From positions 1-37,493 of the forward strand of contig NZ_AMXE01000033.1 of NCBI RefSeq assembly GCF_000310205.1: a stretch of DNA of 37,493 nucleotides, given 5' to 3'. The notes beneath the pieces are model-generated. The model was not told where the DNA came from. It did no database searches and saw only the letters and a list, made by a program, of their open reading frames with translations. Shown piece after piece: positions 16,827 to 26,112 of this stretch (the first letter of the stretch is position 1; each line of letters begins with the position of its first letter). This DNA comes from Thauera linaloolentis 47Lol = DSM 12138 (GTDB taxonomy: Bacteria > Pseudomonadota > Gammaproteobacteria > Burkholderiales > Rhodocyclaceae). Both the position numbers and the translations under genes were made by a program.

Positions 16827-17076
16827 ATGAGACGCGGAGACATTTCGAGCCGCGCCGATTGCGTCGGCGTCGTGGCCGCCATTACGAGATGCCGTGCCTG
16901 CACACTAAGGCCGAGGTGCAGGACAACGCACGCAGGATCGCCGCCATGGTGGTGGGCATGCCGCACAGGGCCTGCCGGGCAGGATCTGGTGATCCTTCCC
17001 GGGTATTCGCCCCACTGGATCATGTACGACCCCAAGGAGATGTACGACACCACCGCCGCCGCGCCGGGTGGCCGAA
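16827..17076 (+). pseudogene. amiE: decayed aliphatic amidase (amiE) 5' remnant
   Basis: Three short segments in three reading frames, read in order, match the N-terminus of aliphatic amidase AmiE. The first is MRRGDISSRADCVGV (known AmiE starts MRHGDISSS). The second, after a frameshift, is YEMPCLHTKAEVQDNARRIA, continuing AAMVVGM. The third, after another frameshift, is LPGQDLVILPGYSPHW, continuing IMYDPKEMYDTTAAAPGG. About 85 of some 345 residues remain and the copy stops 18 bases before the murB stop codon. The intact enzyme hydrolyses short aliphatic amides; this copy cannot. It marks old deletion or rearrangement at the right edge of the catabolic cluster. Confidence 0.9.
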
Positions 17077-17094
17077 CAACGCCGCGGCACCCGC

Positions 17095-18135
17095 TCAGCC
17101 GACGAAGACCGGTTCCGGCTCCAGCGCCACGCCGAAGCGGGCCTCGACTTCGGCCATGATCGCGCGCGCGATTCGCTCGACGTCGGCGCCGGTGGCGCCG
17201 CCGCGATTGACCAGCACCAGCGCCTGGCGCTCGAAGCAGCCCACCGGGCCCAGGTCGCGCCCCTTCCAGCCGGCCTGCTCGATCAGCCAGCCGGCCGCCA
17301 GCTTCTCGCCGCCATCCGGCTGGGGGTAGTGCGGCATCGCCGGATGCGCGGCCAGCAGGCGCGCGCAGTGGGCGGCATCGACGACCGGGTTCTTGAAGAA
17401 GCTGCCGGCGTTGCCGATCTCGACGGGGTCGGGCAGCTTGCGGCGGCGGATGGCGATGACGGCGTCGGAGACGTCGAGCGGCGTCGGCGCGGCAATACCC
17501 CTGGCCTCCAGCTCGCGCGCGACTTCGGCGTAGCGCATCGCCGCGCGCCACGGCTTCGGCAGGCGGAAGCGCACCGCCGTCACCAGCCAGCGCCCCGGAC
17601 TGCGCTTGAACACGCTGTCGCGGTAGCCGAAGGCGCAGTCCGCCAGGCCGAAGACGCGGCGCGCCCCGGTGTCGAGCTCCACCGCGTCGAGCGATTCGAA
17701 GCGATCGGCGATCTCGATGCCGTAGGCGCCGATGTTCTGGATCGGCGCCGCGCCCGCGGTGCCGGGGATCAGCGACAGGTTCTCCAGCCCCGACCAGCCC
17801 TGCACCAGCGTCCAGCGCACGAAATCGTGCCAGTTCTCGCCCGCGCCGGCCTCGACGATCCAGGCGTCGGCCTCGTCGCGCAGCAGGCGGCGGCCGGCGA
17901 TCTCCACCTTAAGCACGGTGCCGGCGAAATCGCCCCGCAGCACCAGGTTGCTGCCGCCGCCCAGCACCAGCCTGGGCCCGACCGCCCAGCCGGGCGCGGC
18001 GATGGCGGCGGCGAGGCCGTCCACCGAGCGCAGGCGCAGCAGGCGTGCCGCGCGGACGCGCAGGCCGAAGGTGTTGAGGGCGGACAGATCGGCCTGGGCC
18101 TCGAAGCGGGGCACTGTTTCCGTCATTTCAGCCAT
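17095..18135 (-). CDS. murB: UDP-N-acetylenolpyruvoylglucosamine reductase (MurB)
   Basis: Cytoplasmic FAD enzyme that reduces UDP-GlcNAc-enolpyruvate to UDP-MurNAc in peptidoglycan precursor synthesis. The 346-residue length suits the E. coli-like type I family. Visible motifs are NTFGLRVRA at the N-terminus, [10 protein letters not shown] for FAD binding, [29 protein letters not shown] and [11 protein letters not shown] with the catalytic Ser. The first ATG overlaps the stop of the upstream PACE gene by 8 bases; a second ATG three codons on (18126) is also possible. The gene is full length and should be functional. Confidence 0.96.
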   Translation of the reverse strand: MAEMTETVPRFEAQADLSALNTFGLRVRAARLLRLRSVDGLAAAIAAPGWAVGPRLVLGGGSNLVLRGDFAGTVLKVEIAGRRLLRDEADAWIVEAGAGENWHDFVRWTLVQGWSGLENLSLIPGTAGAAPIQNIGAYGIEIADRFESLDAVELDTGARRVFGLADCAFGYRDSVFKRSPGRWLVTAVRFRLPKPWRAAMRYAEVARELEARGIAAPTPLDVSDAVIAIRRRKLPDPVEIGNAGSFFKNPVVDAAHCARLLAAHPAMPHYPQPDGGEKLAAGWLIEQAGWKGRDLGPVGCFERQALVLVNRGGATGADVERIARAIMAEVEARFGVALEPEPVFVG

Positions 18136-18616
18136 CCCGCGTCACGCTGTCGTGCCCGGCCGCCTCGCCCCCGTCGGGCGTGACGGGAATCGGAAACAGG
18201 CGGTCGTAGCCCATGTTGAACAGCAGGGCATACACCGTGTAGGTGATGGCCAGGAAAATGTCGGCGACCGCCGCCTCGATCCAGCCCATGCCCGTCCACC
18301 ACACGATGACCGGCAGCGTCATCGAGAACAGGCCCAGCTCGAAGCCGACGGCATGGATGCAGCGCAGGCGAAAGGGACGACGGTCTGCGGTGCGGCCGGT
18401 CAGGCGGCCTTCGAGCCAGTCGAAGCTGGTGTTGTAGCAGCCGTTCCAGATCGCGGCGATCAACGCCAGCAAGGCCAGCAGGCCGAGCGATTCGGCAAGG
18501 GGGACGCCGCTGCCCCAGGCGAAGGGCGGCGTGACCAGCAGCAGGCCGCCGATCTCGAACAACGTGATCTGGCGTAGCCTGTCGCCCAGGGTACGGAGCT
18601 TGGGTTTGGATGACAC
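18128..18616 (-). CDS. PACE family efflux transporter (two BTP domains)
   Basis: A small inner-membrane protein of about 162 residues with four predicted helices arranged as two bacterial-transmembrane-pair (BTP) repeats. The repeats show [12 protein letters not shown] and [12 protein letters not shown], which match the conserved R-x-x-H/Q...FE pattern, and [15 protein letters not shown] between them. PACE proteins such as AceI export biocides or short diamines. GTG 18616 is chosen because CAGGA lies 7 bases upstream and it gives family length; the frame extends to 18835 without a convincing start. It overlaps murB by 8 bases, so the two may be cotranscribed. The natural substrate cannot be told. 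Confidence 0.83.
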   Translation of the reverse strand: MSSKPKLRTLGDRLRQITLFEIGGLLLVTPPFAWGSGVPLAESLGLLALLALIAAIWNGCYNTSFDWLEGRLTGRTADRRPFRLRCIHAVGFELGLFSMTLPVIVWWTGMGWIEAAVADIFLAITYTVYALLFNMGYDRLFPIPVTPDGGEAAGHDSVTRDG

Positions 18617-18906
18617 GGTGGAATCCTGCAACGAATGAGAAAAGCGCCCCTCGGAAGGGTGGCCATCGGCACCGGCCTCCCGTGGCAGGCCGACGGTCGC
18701 TGCGTCGCGCATGGCGGGCGGAGGCCGCCCCCCGCGCCGGAACCGGAGCGGCCGCTCGCGCGGCCGGCGCACCCTTTTAGCAAATCGCCGGCCCGCCTGG
18801 CAAGCCGGCACACGCAGCGGATGCGATCCTGCCATGATCGCGGCTGGCAGGGCATCGCGCTGCTAATATATAAGCCATCACTGATCATCATCACGGGACC
18901 GCCACC
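18617..18906. promoter_or_regulatory. divergent intergenic region between PACE and rhodanese genes
   Basis: About 290 bases with no gene I can support. It must hold promoters in both directions. The stretch CTAATATATAAG near 18862-18873 is a likely -10 area for the plus-strand rhodanese gene. GC-rich inverted repeats around 18750-18770 may form a hairpin. Confidence 0.35.
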
Positions 18907-19287
18907 ATGAAGACCGCCCACGACCTCGTCACCGCCGCCAAGGCCCGCGTCGACGAAATCGCCATCGACGACGCCGAAGCCGCCATCCGCGACGCCGACA
19001 TCGTCATCGACGTACGCGAAGCCGACGAGTTCGCCGCCGGCCACGTTCCCGGCGCCGTCCTGATCCCGCGCGGCATGCTCGAATTCCGCCTCAGCGGCGC
19101 GCCGGAACTGGCATCGCGCACGCTGAAGGCCGTGCTCTACTGCAAGACCAGCGGCCGCGCCGCGCTCGCCGCCTGCGCGATGCAGGACATGGGCTACACC
19201 AACGTGCGCTCCATCGCCGGCGGTTTCGACGCCTGGGCAGCTGCGGGCAAGGCGGTCGCGCAGCCGAGCCTGCCGTCCTTCGAGTAA
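18907..19287 (+). CDS. single-domain rhodanese-like protein
   Basis: A 126-residue cytoplasmic protein with one rhodanese domain. DIVIDVREADEFAAGHVPGA is the first conserved strand and loop, and YCKTSGRAAL carries the active-site Cys in a six-residue loop, the form used for sulfur transfer. The C-terminus IAGGFDAWAAAGKAV is standard. It stands alone, with a 183-base gap before the DUF945 gene. A sulfurtransferase or sulfur-carrier role is likely; the partner is unknown. It is distinct from the rhodanese in the encapsulin locus at 33500. Confidence 0.9.
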   Translation: MKTAHDLVTAAKARVDEIAIDDAEAAIRDADIVIDVREADEFAAGHVPGAVLIPRGMLEFRLSGAPELASRTLKAVLYCKTSGRAALAACAMQDMGYTNVRSIAGGFDAWAAAGKAVAQPSLPSFE

Positions 19288-19470
19288 TTCCTGCACGGCG
19301 CCGCATGCCATCCACCGGTTTTCTCCCGCGCTCGAATCCTTTAATCCATTCACATATACTGTGCGCCGTTTTGCAGCGCACCAATGGCCCGTGGCCGGCT
19401 GCCTGTACAGGCGGTGGAGCCGAATGGCGGCCCACCGGGATTGCTTGACCGAACAAAGGAGAACTCCTGG

Positions 19471-20883
19471 ATGAACCGTCCCACCAAGATCGCGGCCGTG
19501 CTTGCCGCCATCGCCCTGGCCTACCCCGTGGCCGCCTGGTTTACCGGCCAGCGGATCCAGACGATCCTGGACGAGCAGTATGCGGACATGCAGTCCCACC
19601 CGACGCTGAAGATTGCCGAGCGCAGCTACGAACGCGGCCTGTTCTCGAGCACCGAGAAGGTCACCCTCGAGATGGCGATGCCGGTGGCGGCCGAAGACGG
19701 CGCGGTGCAGGCCGGCGAGCCGCTGCGCATGGCCTTCGTCAGCCGCATCCAGCACGGCCCGCTGCCGGGCTTCCGCACGCTGGCCGCGGCGACGATGGAC
19801 AGCGAACTCGTGCTGGAAGGCGAACCGGGCGCCAAGCTCAGGGAAACCCTGGGCGACAAGGCCCCGCTGACCGCCCGCACCGTGTTCCGCTTCGACGGCG
19901 GCGGCCGCTCGGCGATCGACAGCCCCGCATTCGAATTCGGCATGCCCGACGGCAGCGGCGGGGAGCTGCGCGTCGGCTTCGGCGGCGTCGACGCCGATGT
20001 CGAATTCAAGCCCGGCATGCGCAGCTACACCATGAAGGGGACGGCCGAGAGCATGTCGATGGAAGACCCCAACATGCGCATCTCGCTGTCAGGGCTGGCA
20101 TTCGACGGCGACCAGCGGCGCCTGTTCGACGACGAATCCTGGCTGTACGTCGGCAGGCAGCGCGCGACGGTGGCCACGATGAGCGTGGAAGGCAAGGAAG
20201 GCGGCGAACTCGACGGCACCGACTTCCGCCTGGAACGCCTGAGCTACGACATCGATGCGCCTTCCGACGGCGAGTACGTCGACATCACGGCCTTGCTCGG
20301 TACGGAAGTATTGCGCGTGGCGGACGTCGACTACGGCCCCGCGCACTACGATTTCTCGCTCAAGCACCTGCATGGACGCACCCTGGTGGCGCTGTATCGC
20401 AAGCTGATCGAGATCGGTTCCGACCCCGAGCAGCTCGCGCGCCAGGCAGAAGACCCCACCGCGGTGTTCGCTCCCCTGGCCGAACCGGCGATGGCGCTGC
20501 TGGGCCACGACCCGGCATTCAGCATCGACCGCATCAGCTTCGCCAGCCCCCACGGCAGGGCCGACCTGTCGGCGCAGGTGAGCCTCGACGGCATCCAGCC
20601 GGACGAGCTGGGCAATCCGCTGATGCTGATGGCCAAGCTGCGCGCGGCGGCCGACATATCGGTGCCGCAGGGCTTGCTCCAGGCCCTGGCCGGCGGCCAG
20701 GCGGGCAGCGCGGAAGAAGCCGCCTTCGCGGCGGCGCAGCTCGAAGCCCAGCTCGGGCTGCTGGAAGCGCAGGGCTACCTGCAGCGCAGCGACGCGCTGG
20801 TGAAAACCCGCGCCGCCTTCCAGCAGGGCCAATTGACGGTGAACGGCAAGCCCTTCAATCCGCTGGCGCTGAGCGGACGCTGA
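19471..20883 (+). CDS. DUF945 (YdgA-like) family protein
   Basis: A 470-residue protein with an N-terminal membrane anchor or uncleaved signal (AAVLAAIALAYPVAAWFTG) and a long periplasmic region. It has typical DUF945 segments such as ERSYERGLFSSTEKVTLEM near residue 50 and LRAAADISVPQGLLQAL near the C-terminus. ATG 19471 has AAAGGAG 9 bases upstream and starts the hydrophobic segment correctly; the frame opens earlier at 19384 without a ribosome site. The function of E. coli YdgA and relatives is not settled, so only the family and location are claimed. Confidence 0.85.
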   Translation: MNRPTKIAAVLAAIALAYPVAAWFTGQRIQTILDEQYADMQSHPTLKIAERSYERGLFSSTEKVTLEMAMPVAAEDGAVQAGEPLRMAFVSRIQHGPLPGFRTLAAATMDSELVLEGEPGAKLRETLGDKAPLTARTVFRFDGGGRSAIDSPAFEFGMPDGSGGELRVGFGGVDADVEFKPGMRSYTMKGTAESMSMEDPNMRISLSGLAFDGDQRRLFDDESWLYVGRQRATVATMSVEGKEGGELDGTDFRLERLSYDIDAPSDGEYVDITALLGTEVLRVADVDYGPAHYDFSLKHLHGRTLVALYRKLIEIGSDPEQLARQAEDPTAVFAPLAEPAMALLGHDPAFSIDRISFASPHGRADLSAQVSLDGIQPDELGNPLMLMAKLRAAADISVPQGLLQALAGGQAGSAEEAAFAAAQLEAQLGLLEAQGYLQRSDALVKTRAAFQQGQLTVNGKPFNPLALSGR

Positions 20884-20991
20884 GCCCGGCCGCCGTGTGC
20901 CGCCCCCGCGGGCCGGCGCACGGCGGCGGCAGCCGCGCCAATCGGCGCGCCGCTGCCAAATACGTCCGCAGATATTCTTAAAGAAAGCCGC

Positions 20992-23037
20992 ATGATCGCC
21001 GTGAACTCCGCTTCCCACCGCACGAGATCGATCATGAGCCTTAACGCCCTGAGTTTCCGCACAAAACTCCTGTCCGCGACAGTCATCACCGTATTGCTCG
21101 GTTTCGCCACCACCCTGGGTGTGCTCGCCTGGCGCAGCCACCAGGCCGTGCTCGAGCAAGGCCTGGCGCGCGCCGAGGGCGAGGCGGCGGCGGTCGCGCA
21201 GGACGTGGGCGCCCACCTGGACGAAGCGATGGCGATCTCGTCCACGCTGGCGCTGTCGCTCGAAGGCCTGCGCGCCGGAGGCACGCCGGAGCGGGATGCG
21301 GTGAGCCGCCAGTTGCGCCGCACGCTGGAAGGCCGCTCCGCCCTGCTCGGCGTCTATACCGGCTGGGAACCGGACGCCTTCGACGGCCGCGACGCCGACT
21401 TCGCCGGCAGTGCCGGCCATGACGCCAGCGGCCGCTTCGTGCCGTACTGGAGCCGCAGCGGCACCACGTTCACGCTCGAACCGCTGGTCGACTACGACAA
21501 GCCCGGCGCCGGCAACTACTACCAGCAACCGAAACAGACCGGCCGCGCCTACCTCGCCGAGCCCTACGAGTACGTGGTCGGCGGGCGCAGCATGCTGATC
21601 ACCTCGCTGGTGAAGCCGCTGCAGGTGAATGGCCGTTTCGCCGGCATCGCCGGGGTCGACATGGCGCTGGACGCACTGGCCGAACAACTCGGCCGCATCA
21701 AGCCCTTCGGCGTCGGCAGCGTCGCGCTGTACACGCCGACCGGCCTGGTGGTGGCGCACCAGGACACCACGCACATCGGCAAGCCCGCCTCCGGCCTGCC
21801 GGCCGAGGCGCTGGCGGCGCTGCGCGACGGCCGCGCGCTGCAGTGGCGCGACAACGGCGGCGTGCGCCACTTCCTGCAGCGCGTGTCGCTCAGCGACAGC
21901 GATGCCTGGTGGGGCAGCGTGGTGTCGGTGCCGGAAGACGTCATCACCGCCTCGGCGGATGCGCTACGCACCACCGCCATCATCATGGGCATCGTCAGCG
22001 TGCTGCTCACCGCCGGCGTGCTGTCCCTGCTGCTGACCGCCCTCACCCGGCCGCTCGGAACCCTGGCCAACGCCATGCAGGCCCTGGCCGGCGGTGAGGG
22101 CGACCTGACGCGCCGGCTGCCGGAAACGGGCGGCCGCGACGAACTGGGCCGCGTCGCCACCTCGGTGAATGCCTTCCTCGCCAGCCTGCAGCGCATGTTC
22201 ATCGAAGTGCGCGACCAGAGCCACACGCTGGTGGACGGCATCCGCGAGGTGTCGGACGCGAGCGGCCGCATCGCCGACAGCTCGCACACGCTGGCCGCCA
22301 CCACCGGCGACAACGCCGCCACGATCGAGGAAATCACCGTATCGATTGGGCACATCGCCAGCAATGCGAACGAGGCCAACGGCGTCATGCTCGAAACCTG
22401 TGCGGCGTCGCAGCACAGCGGCGAGGTGGTGCGCGACATGCAGGGCCACATGCGCGACATCGCCGGCAACATGGAAACACTGGCGGTGTCCCTGAACGGC
22501 CTCGCCGAGCATTCGACGCAGATCAACGGCATCGTCCAGGTGATCCGCGAAATCGCGGACCAGACCAACCTGCTGGCGCTGAACGCGGCGATCGAGGCCG
22601 CGCGCGCGGGCGAACAGGGGCGCGGCTTCGCAGTCGTCGCCGACGAAGTGCGCAAGCTGGCCGAACGCACCAGCAGCGCCACCACCGAGATCCGCGACAT
22701 GATCGATGCCATGCGCAGCGAAACCGGCCGGGCGGTCAGCAGCATGCACGCCACCCGCGAGGCGGTGGAAGTCGGCGTCGAGCGCGCCTCGCGCGTGGCC
22801 GACGAGATCACCGGCATCGAGGCCGGCATGCAGCGCGCCGCCGAACGCGTGCGCGAAATCGCCGAAGCGACGCAAGAGCAGTCCGCCGCCACCACCGCGC
22901 TCGCCCAGTCCGCCGAGCAGGCATCGAGCGTGGTGCAGAGCACCGACGACGCCATCCAGCGGACCTCGCAGACGCTGACCCAGATCGGCCGCGCATCGGA
23001 CCACCTCGGCGAGCTGGTCGGCCGCTTCAAGCTCTAG
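20992..23037 (+). CDS. methyl-accepting chemotaxis protein with dCache sensor
   Basis: A transmembrane chemoreceptor of up to 681 residues. The order is a first membrane helix near 25-45, a periplasmic dCache ligand domain (about 50-325; segments [11 protein letters not shown] and [14 protein letters not shown]), a second helix around 330-355, a HAMP domain ([20 protein letters not shown]) and a signalling domain whose hairpin tip reads [20 protein letters not shown]. Start choice is open: ATG 20992 has AAAGAAAG upstream, ATG 21034 gives the more usual short N-terminus ([13 protein letters not shown]). The ligand cannot be read from the sequence. The stop overlaps that of the convergent pseudogene in a shared CTAG. 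Confidence 0.92.
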   Translation: MIAVNSASHRTRSIMSLNALSFRTKLLSATVITVLLGFATTLGVLAWRSHQAVLEQGLARAEGEAAAVAQDVGAHLDEAMAISSTLALSLEGLRAGGTPERDAVSRQLRRTLEGRSALLGVYTGWEPDAFDGRDADFAGSAGHDASGRFVPYWSRSGTTFTLEPLVDYDKPGAGNYYQQPKQTGRAYLAEPYEYVVGGRSMLITSLVKPLQVNGRFAGIAGVDMALDALAEQLGRIKPFGVGSVALYTPTGLVVAHQDTTHIGKPASGLPAEALAALRDGRALQWRDNGGVRHFLQRVSLSDSDAWWGSVVSVPEDVITASADALRTTAIIMGIVSVLLTAGVLSLLLTALTRPLGTLANAMQALAGGEGDLTRRLPETGGRDELGRVATSVNAFLASLQRMFIEVRDQSHTLVDGIREVSDASGRIADSSHTLAATTGDNAATIEEITVSIGHIASNANEANGVMLETCAASQHSGEVVRDMQGHMRDIAGNMETLAVSLNGLAEHSTQINGIVQVIREIADQTNLLALNAAIEAARAGEQGRGFAVVADEVRKLAERTSSATTEIRDMIDAMRSETGRAVSSMHATREAVEVGVERASRVADEITGIEAGMQRAAERVREIAEATQEQSAATTALAQSAEQASSVVQSTDDAIQRTSQTLTQIGRASDHLGELVGRFKL

Positions 23038-23482
23038 GAAAGGGCCGGCCCCGCATCGGCGGGCGCCGGCTCCACGCCGTCCCCCAGTTCCGGCGCCCAC
23101 CATCCCCACCGGCCCTTGCCGCTCGCCTTGGCCCGGTATAGCGCAAGATCGGCGCGCCGCAGCAGTTCGCCCATGCCCGATGCCTGGTCGGGGTGGATAC
23201 AGGCGCCCACGCTCGCCGTGATGCGGACCCTGACGCCAGAGACGACCATCGGCTCGCCGACCAGACCGATGATGCGCTGGCAGATGTCGTCCATCTGGCG
23301 CTCGCTCTCGGGCGCTCCGCCGTGCGGAAGTGGCCGGGCGGACACCCCAGCACGCAGTCGAAGGCGTGATTGCTATACACGATCCGGGCGCCAGGCATGG
23401 CGATCAGCGAAACGGCGACAGGCAGCGCCTCGAGGACGCACTCGAACGGGAAACCAGGCGGAATGCTCATCAACCGTTCCAT
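23034..23482 (-). pseudogene. truncated PAS-GGDEF gene with internal deletion and frameshift
   Basis: Starting at ATG 23482, one base after the DosP-like stop, the frame encodes the beginning of a PAS domain (FECVLEALPVAVSLIAMPGA, then RIVYSNHAFDCVLGCPPG). Around 23310-23340 homology jumps to another frame, which encodes only the last third of a GGDEF domain: DDICQRIIGLVGEP, SVGACIHPDQ and RRADLALYRAKASGKGRW. The rest of PAS and the catalytic GGDEF signature are missing. I read it as a former PAS-diguanylate cyclase that paired with the phosphodiesterase next door and has been inactivated by deletion. Confidence 0.83.
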
Positions 23483-23483
23483 G

Positions 23484-26081
23484 TCACACCGGCATCCCGC
23501 CGGTGCCGGGGCGTCCGGCGGCATCCGCGGCGGCGGGCGCCCTGCCGAACCGCTCGACCCACGGCGGTACGTCCTGCGGCCTCAGCGGGCGCGCAAAGAG
23601 GTAGCCCTGCACCACCGGGCAGCGCTGCCGCCTGAGCAGTTCGCACTGCTCCCCGGTTTCCACGCCTTCGGCAACGACCGTCAGGTCCAGGCTGCGGCCG
23701 ATGCCGATGACCGCCGTCACCAGCGCCCGCAGGCGGCTTTCCTCCAGGCACTTGTCGATGAAGCTGCGGTCGATCTTGACCTCGGTCACCGGCAGGCTGG
23801 CGAGATTGGACAGGCTGGAGAACCCGGTGCCGAAATCATCCACCGACAGGCCGACGCCCAGCGCGCGGATGCAATGCACGGTCTCGAGCATCTCCGGGGT
23901 CAGCACCATCGCCGCGCTTTCGGTGATCTCGATGGTCAGCCGCTCGCCGGCCAAGGCATGCTCGCGCAGCAGGCCGGCGACGGCATCCGCCAGCGCGCGG
24001 CTGCAGAAACTGCGCGGCGACAGGTTGACCGAGACGACCGGCACATGCACACCCTGCCCGCGCCACACGGCCAACTGCCGGCAGGCTTCGCGCAGCGCCC
24101 ACTGCCCGACGGCCTCGATTTCTCCGATCTCCTCGGCCAGGGCGATGAACCTGCCGGGCGGGACTTCGCCGAACTCCGGGTCGTGCCAGCGCGCCAGCGC
24201 CTCCACCCCATGCAGCCCGCCGCCGTCCAGCCGCACCTGCGGCTGGTACTCCAGGCGCAGCCCCGTGCCGGCGATGGCCCGGCGCAGCGCGGTGCCCAGC
24301 AGCAGGCGCTCGCGCGCGAGTTCGTTCATGCCCTGGCTGAAGAACAGGCAGCCCCCGCCACCCGAGGCCTTGACCTGGTCCATCGCGCTCTTGGCGTTCT
24401 GCAGCAATCCATCGCGGTCGCGGCAGCCTTCGTCGGGATAATGGCTGACGCCGATGCAAGCCGACAGATCCAGCAGCACGCCGGCGATGCCGACCGGTTC
24501 GCTGATGACTTGCAGGAGGAGCGAAGCCACCTGCGCGGCGCGGGCCGGGCTGCACTCGGACACGACCAACACGAAGGTGCTGCCTTCGAGCCGCGCAAGG
24601 AAGGCCCCGCCGCTCAGGCGGGACCGCAGGCGATTGACGATCTCGACCAGCATCTGGTCGCCCACCCTGTAGCCCAGCGTGTTGTTGACGTCCTTGAACC
24701 GGACCAGACCGATGCAAAAGAAGGCGATTTCCTGCTCCACACCGGAAGCCAGCAGATCGTTGGTATATCGATACAGGCTGTTGCGGTTCGGCAATCCGGT
24801 CAGTGCGTCATGGTGAACCAGTTCGTCGAGCCGCTGCCGGCTTTCCTCGCGCTCGATCGCCAGCGCGCACAGATACATGCTGATATCCGCAATCCGCCTC
24901 AGGTAGGCGTCCTGCGGGGCACCCTGGCGGAGATAGAGCGCAAAGACACCGATCACGCTGCCATCGCGCCGCTTCGCCGGATAAACCATGCACGCCCGGC
25001 AGCCGGCCGGCGGCGTCCTCCCGCAGTAGGCCGAACGCAGCGGTTCGGCCTTGATGTCGGCCAGCATCACCGGCTCGCCGCGATGGGCGCAGGTGCCGTA
25101 GCCTGCCACGCCTTCGCCAATTTCCACACCCTCCCAGCCGGCCACATACGAGGCCTGGAAGCTCGGCGCGGCCCAGTGCCGCAGCCTGCGCCCGACGACC
25201 CTGAACATCGAAACCAGCACGCCCGGCGCAATGGCCTCGATGCGCTGGCAGATGAAGTTGCCCAGCCCGATGAAGGACAGGTTGCTGGTCAATGCCTCCA
25301 GCACGTCGCGCTCGAAATCCCTGATCCGCCGTGCCTCGGTGATGTCGGACATGACAATGACCTGGTTGCGCAGTTGTCCGCTGTCCTCGTCGAAGATGGG
25401 ATTGACCGATGCCTTCACCCACATGTCCCGGCCGTCCTTGCTCCTGGCCAGGATCTCCTCGTTGAATCCCTCCGTGCCCCAGGCCTTGCTGCGCACCCGC
25501 GCCAGCGTCTCGGCATCGGTGTGCGGGCTGGCCAGCAGTTCGCTCGGCAGGCAGCCGACCGCCTCGCCGGCGGCATAGCCGAACAACTCGCTGAAAGCAC
25601 GGTTGATCTGCACGATGCGGCGCTCGCCATCGACGACGAACAGCGGGCGCTCGGTATGGTTGACGGCCAGCAGCAGCAGGCGATTCTGCTCGCTCCGGGC
25701 CACCTCGGCCGACACGTCGCGCGCAAAGGCCAGGTAGTGGATGCGGCCCGACAGATCGATCTTCGACAGCGAGAACGACACCCACAGCTGACGGCCATCC
25801 TTGCGCTCCACCAGCAGGTCGCGGTTCATGCCGACGGCCCGGGGCTCTCCGCCTTCCCGGTTGCTGCGCATGTAGCTGCCATGGACGGCCTGCAGCGCCT
25901 TCGGCAGCAGTGGCCTCATGTTCCGGCCGAGCACCTCGCCGCGCGCATAGCCCCACAACCGTTCGGCGGCGGGGTTGAAGTAACGCACGCTGTCGTTCTC
26001 GTCGACCAGCACCGCCGCCATGATCGACTGTTCGAGCGCCGGAAGCAGCATCCCGTACACACTCACGTCCGGCGCGTCCAT
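23484..26081 (-). CDS. dosP: DosP-like heme-PAS oxygen-sensing c-di-GMP phosphodiesterase
   Basis: An 865-residue soluble sensor, collinear with E. coli DosP: PAS (about 12-130), PAS (132-256), GAF (260-415), degenerate GGDEF (418-590) and EAL (600-850). In PAS1 the residues equivalent to the DosP heme ligands are present: His67 in QAVHGSY and Met85 in AVGMNRD, with Arg87, which in DosP contacts bound O2. The EAL domain keeps EALARW, SVDDFGTGFSSLSN and VVAEGVE. The GGDEF site reads LEGSTFVLVV, so it is not a cyclase. The likely role is to hydrolyse c-di-GMP when O2 binds heme. The downstream PAS-GGDEF pseudogene starts one base after its stop. Confidence 0.9.
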   Translation of the reverse strand: MDAPDVSVYGMLLPALEQSIMAAVLVDENDSVRYFNPAAERLWGYARGEVLGRNMRPLLPKALQAVHGSYMRSNREGGEPRAVGMNRDLLVERKDGRQLWVSFSLSKIDLSGRIHYLAFARDVSAEVARSEQNRLLLLAVNHTERPLFVVDGERRIVQINRAFSELFGYAAGEAVGCLPSELLASPHTDAETLARVRSKAWGTEGFNEEILARSKDGRDMWVKASVNPIFDEDSGQLRNQVIVMSDITEARRIRDFERDVLEALTSNLSFIGLGNFICQRIEAIAPGVLVSMFRVVGRRLRHWAAPSFQASYVAGWEGVEIGEGVAGYGTCAHRGEPVMLADIKAEPLRSAYCGRTPPAGCRACMVYPAKRRDGSVIGVFALYLRQGAPQDAYLRRIADISMYLCALAIEREESRQRLDELVHHDALTGLPNRNSLYRYTNDLLASGVEQEIAFFCIGLVRFKDVNNTLGYRVGDQMLVEIVNRLRSRLSGGAFLARLEGSTFVLVVSECSPARAAQVASLLLQVISEPVGIAGVLLDLSACIGVSHYPDEGCRDRDGLLQNAKSAMDQVKASGGGGCLFFSQGMNELARERLLLGTALRRAIAGTGLRLEYQPQVRLDGGGLHGVEALARWHDPEFGEVPPGRFIALAEEIGEIEAVGQWALREACRQLAVWRGQGVHVPVVSVNLSPRSFCSRALADAVAGLLREHALAGERLTIEITESAAMVLTPEMLETVHCIRALGVGLSVDDFGTGFSSLSNLASLPVTEVKIDRSFIDKCLEESRLRALVTAVIGIGRSLDLTVVAEGVETGEQCELLRRQRCPVVQGYLFARPLRPQDVPPWVERFGRAPAAADAAGRPGTGGMPV

Positions 26082-26112
26082 TCCCGCTTCCTCTCCGATC
26101 GTCCGGCCCGGA

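Noticed and set aside
16641-17159. Plus-strand frame of 172 codons as an intact gene
   Set aside because: Only parts of it match AmiE and the other parts of AmiE lie in the other two frames. It is a chance frame across a pseudogene.
18460-19755. Minus-strand open frame of about 430 codons opposite the rhodanese and PACE region
   Set aside because: It covers the divergent promoter region and the antisense of the rhodanese gene, with no recognisable domain.
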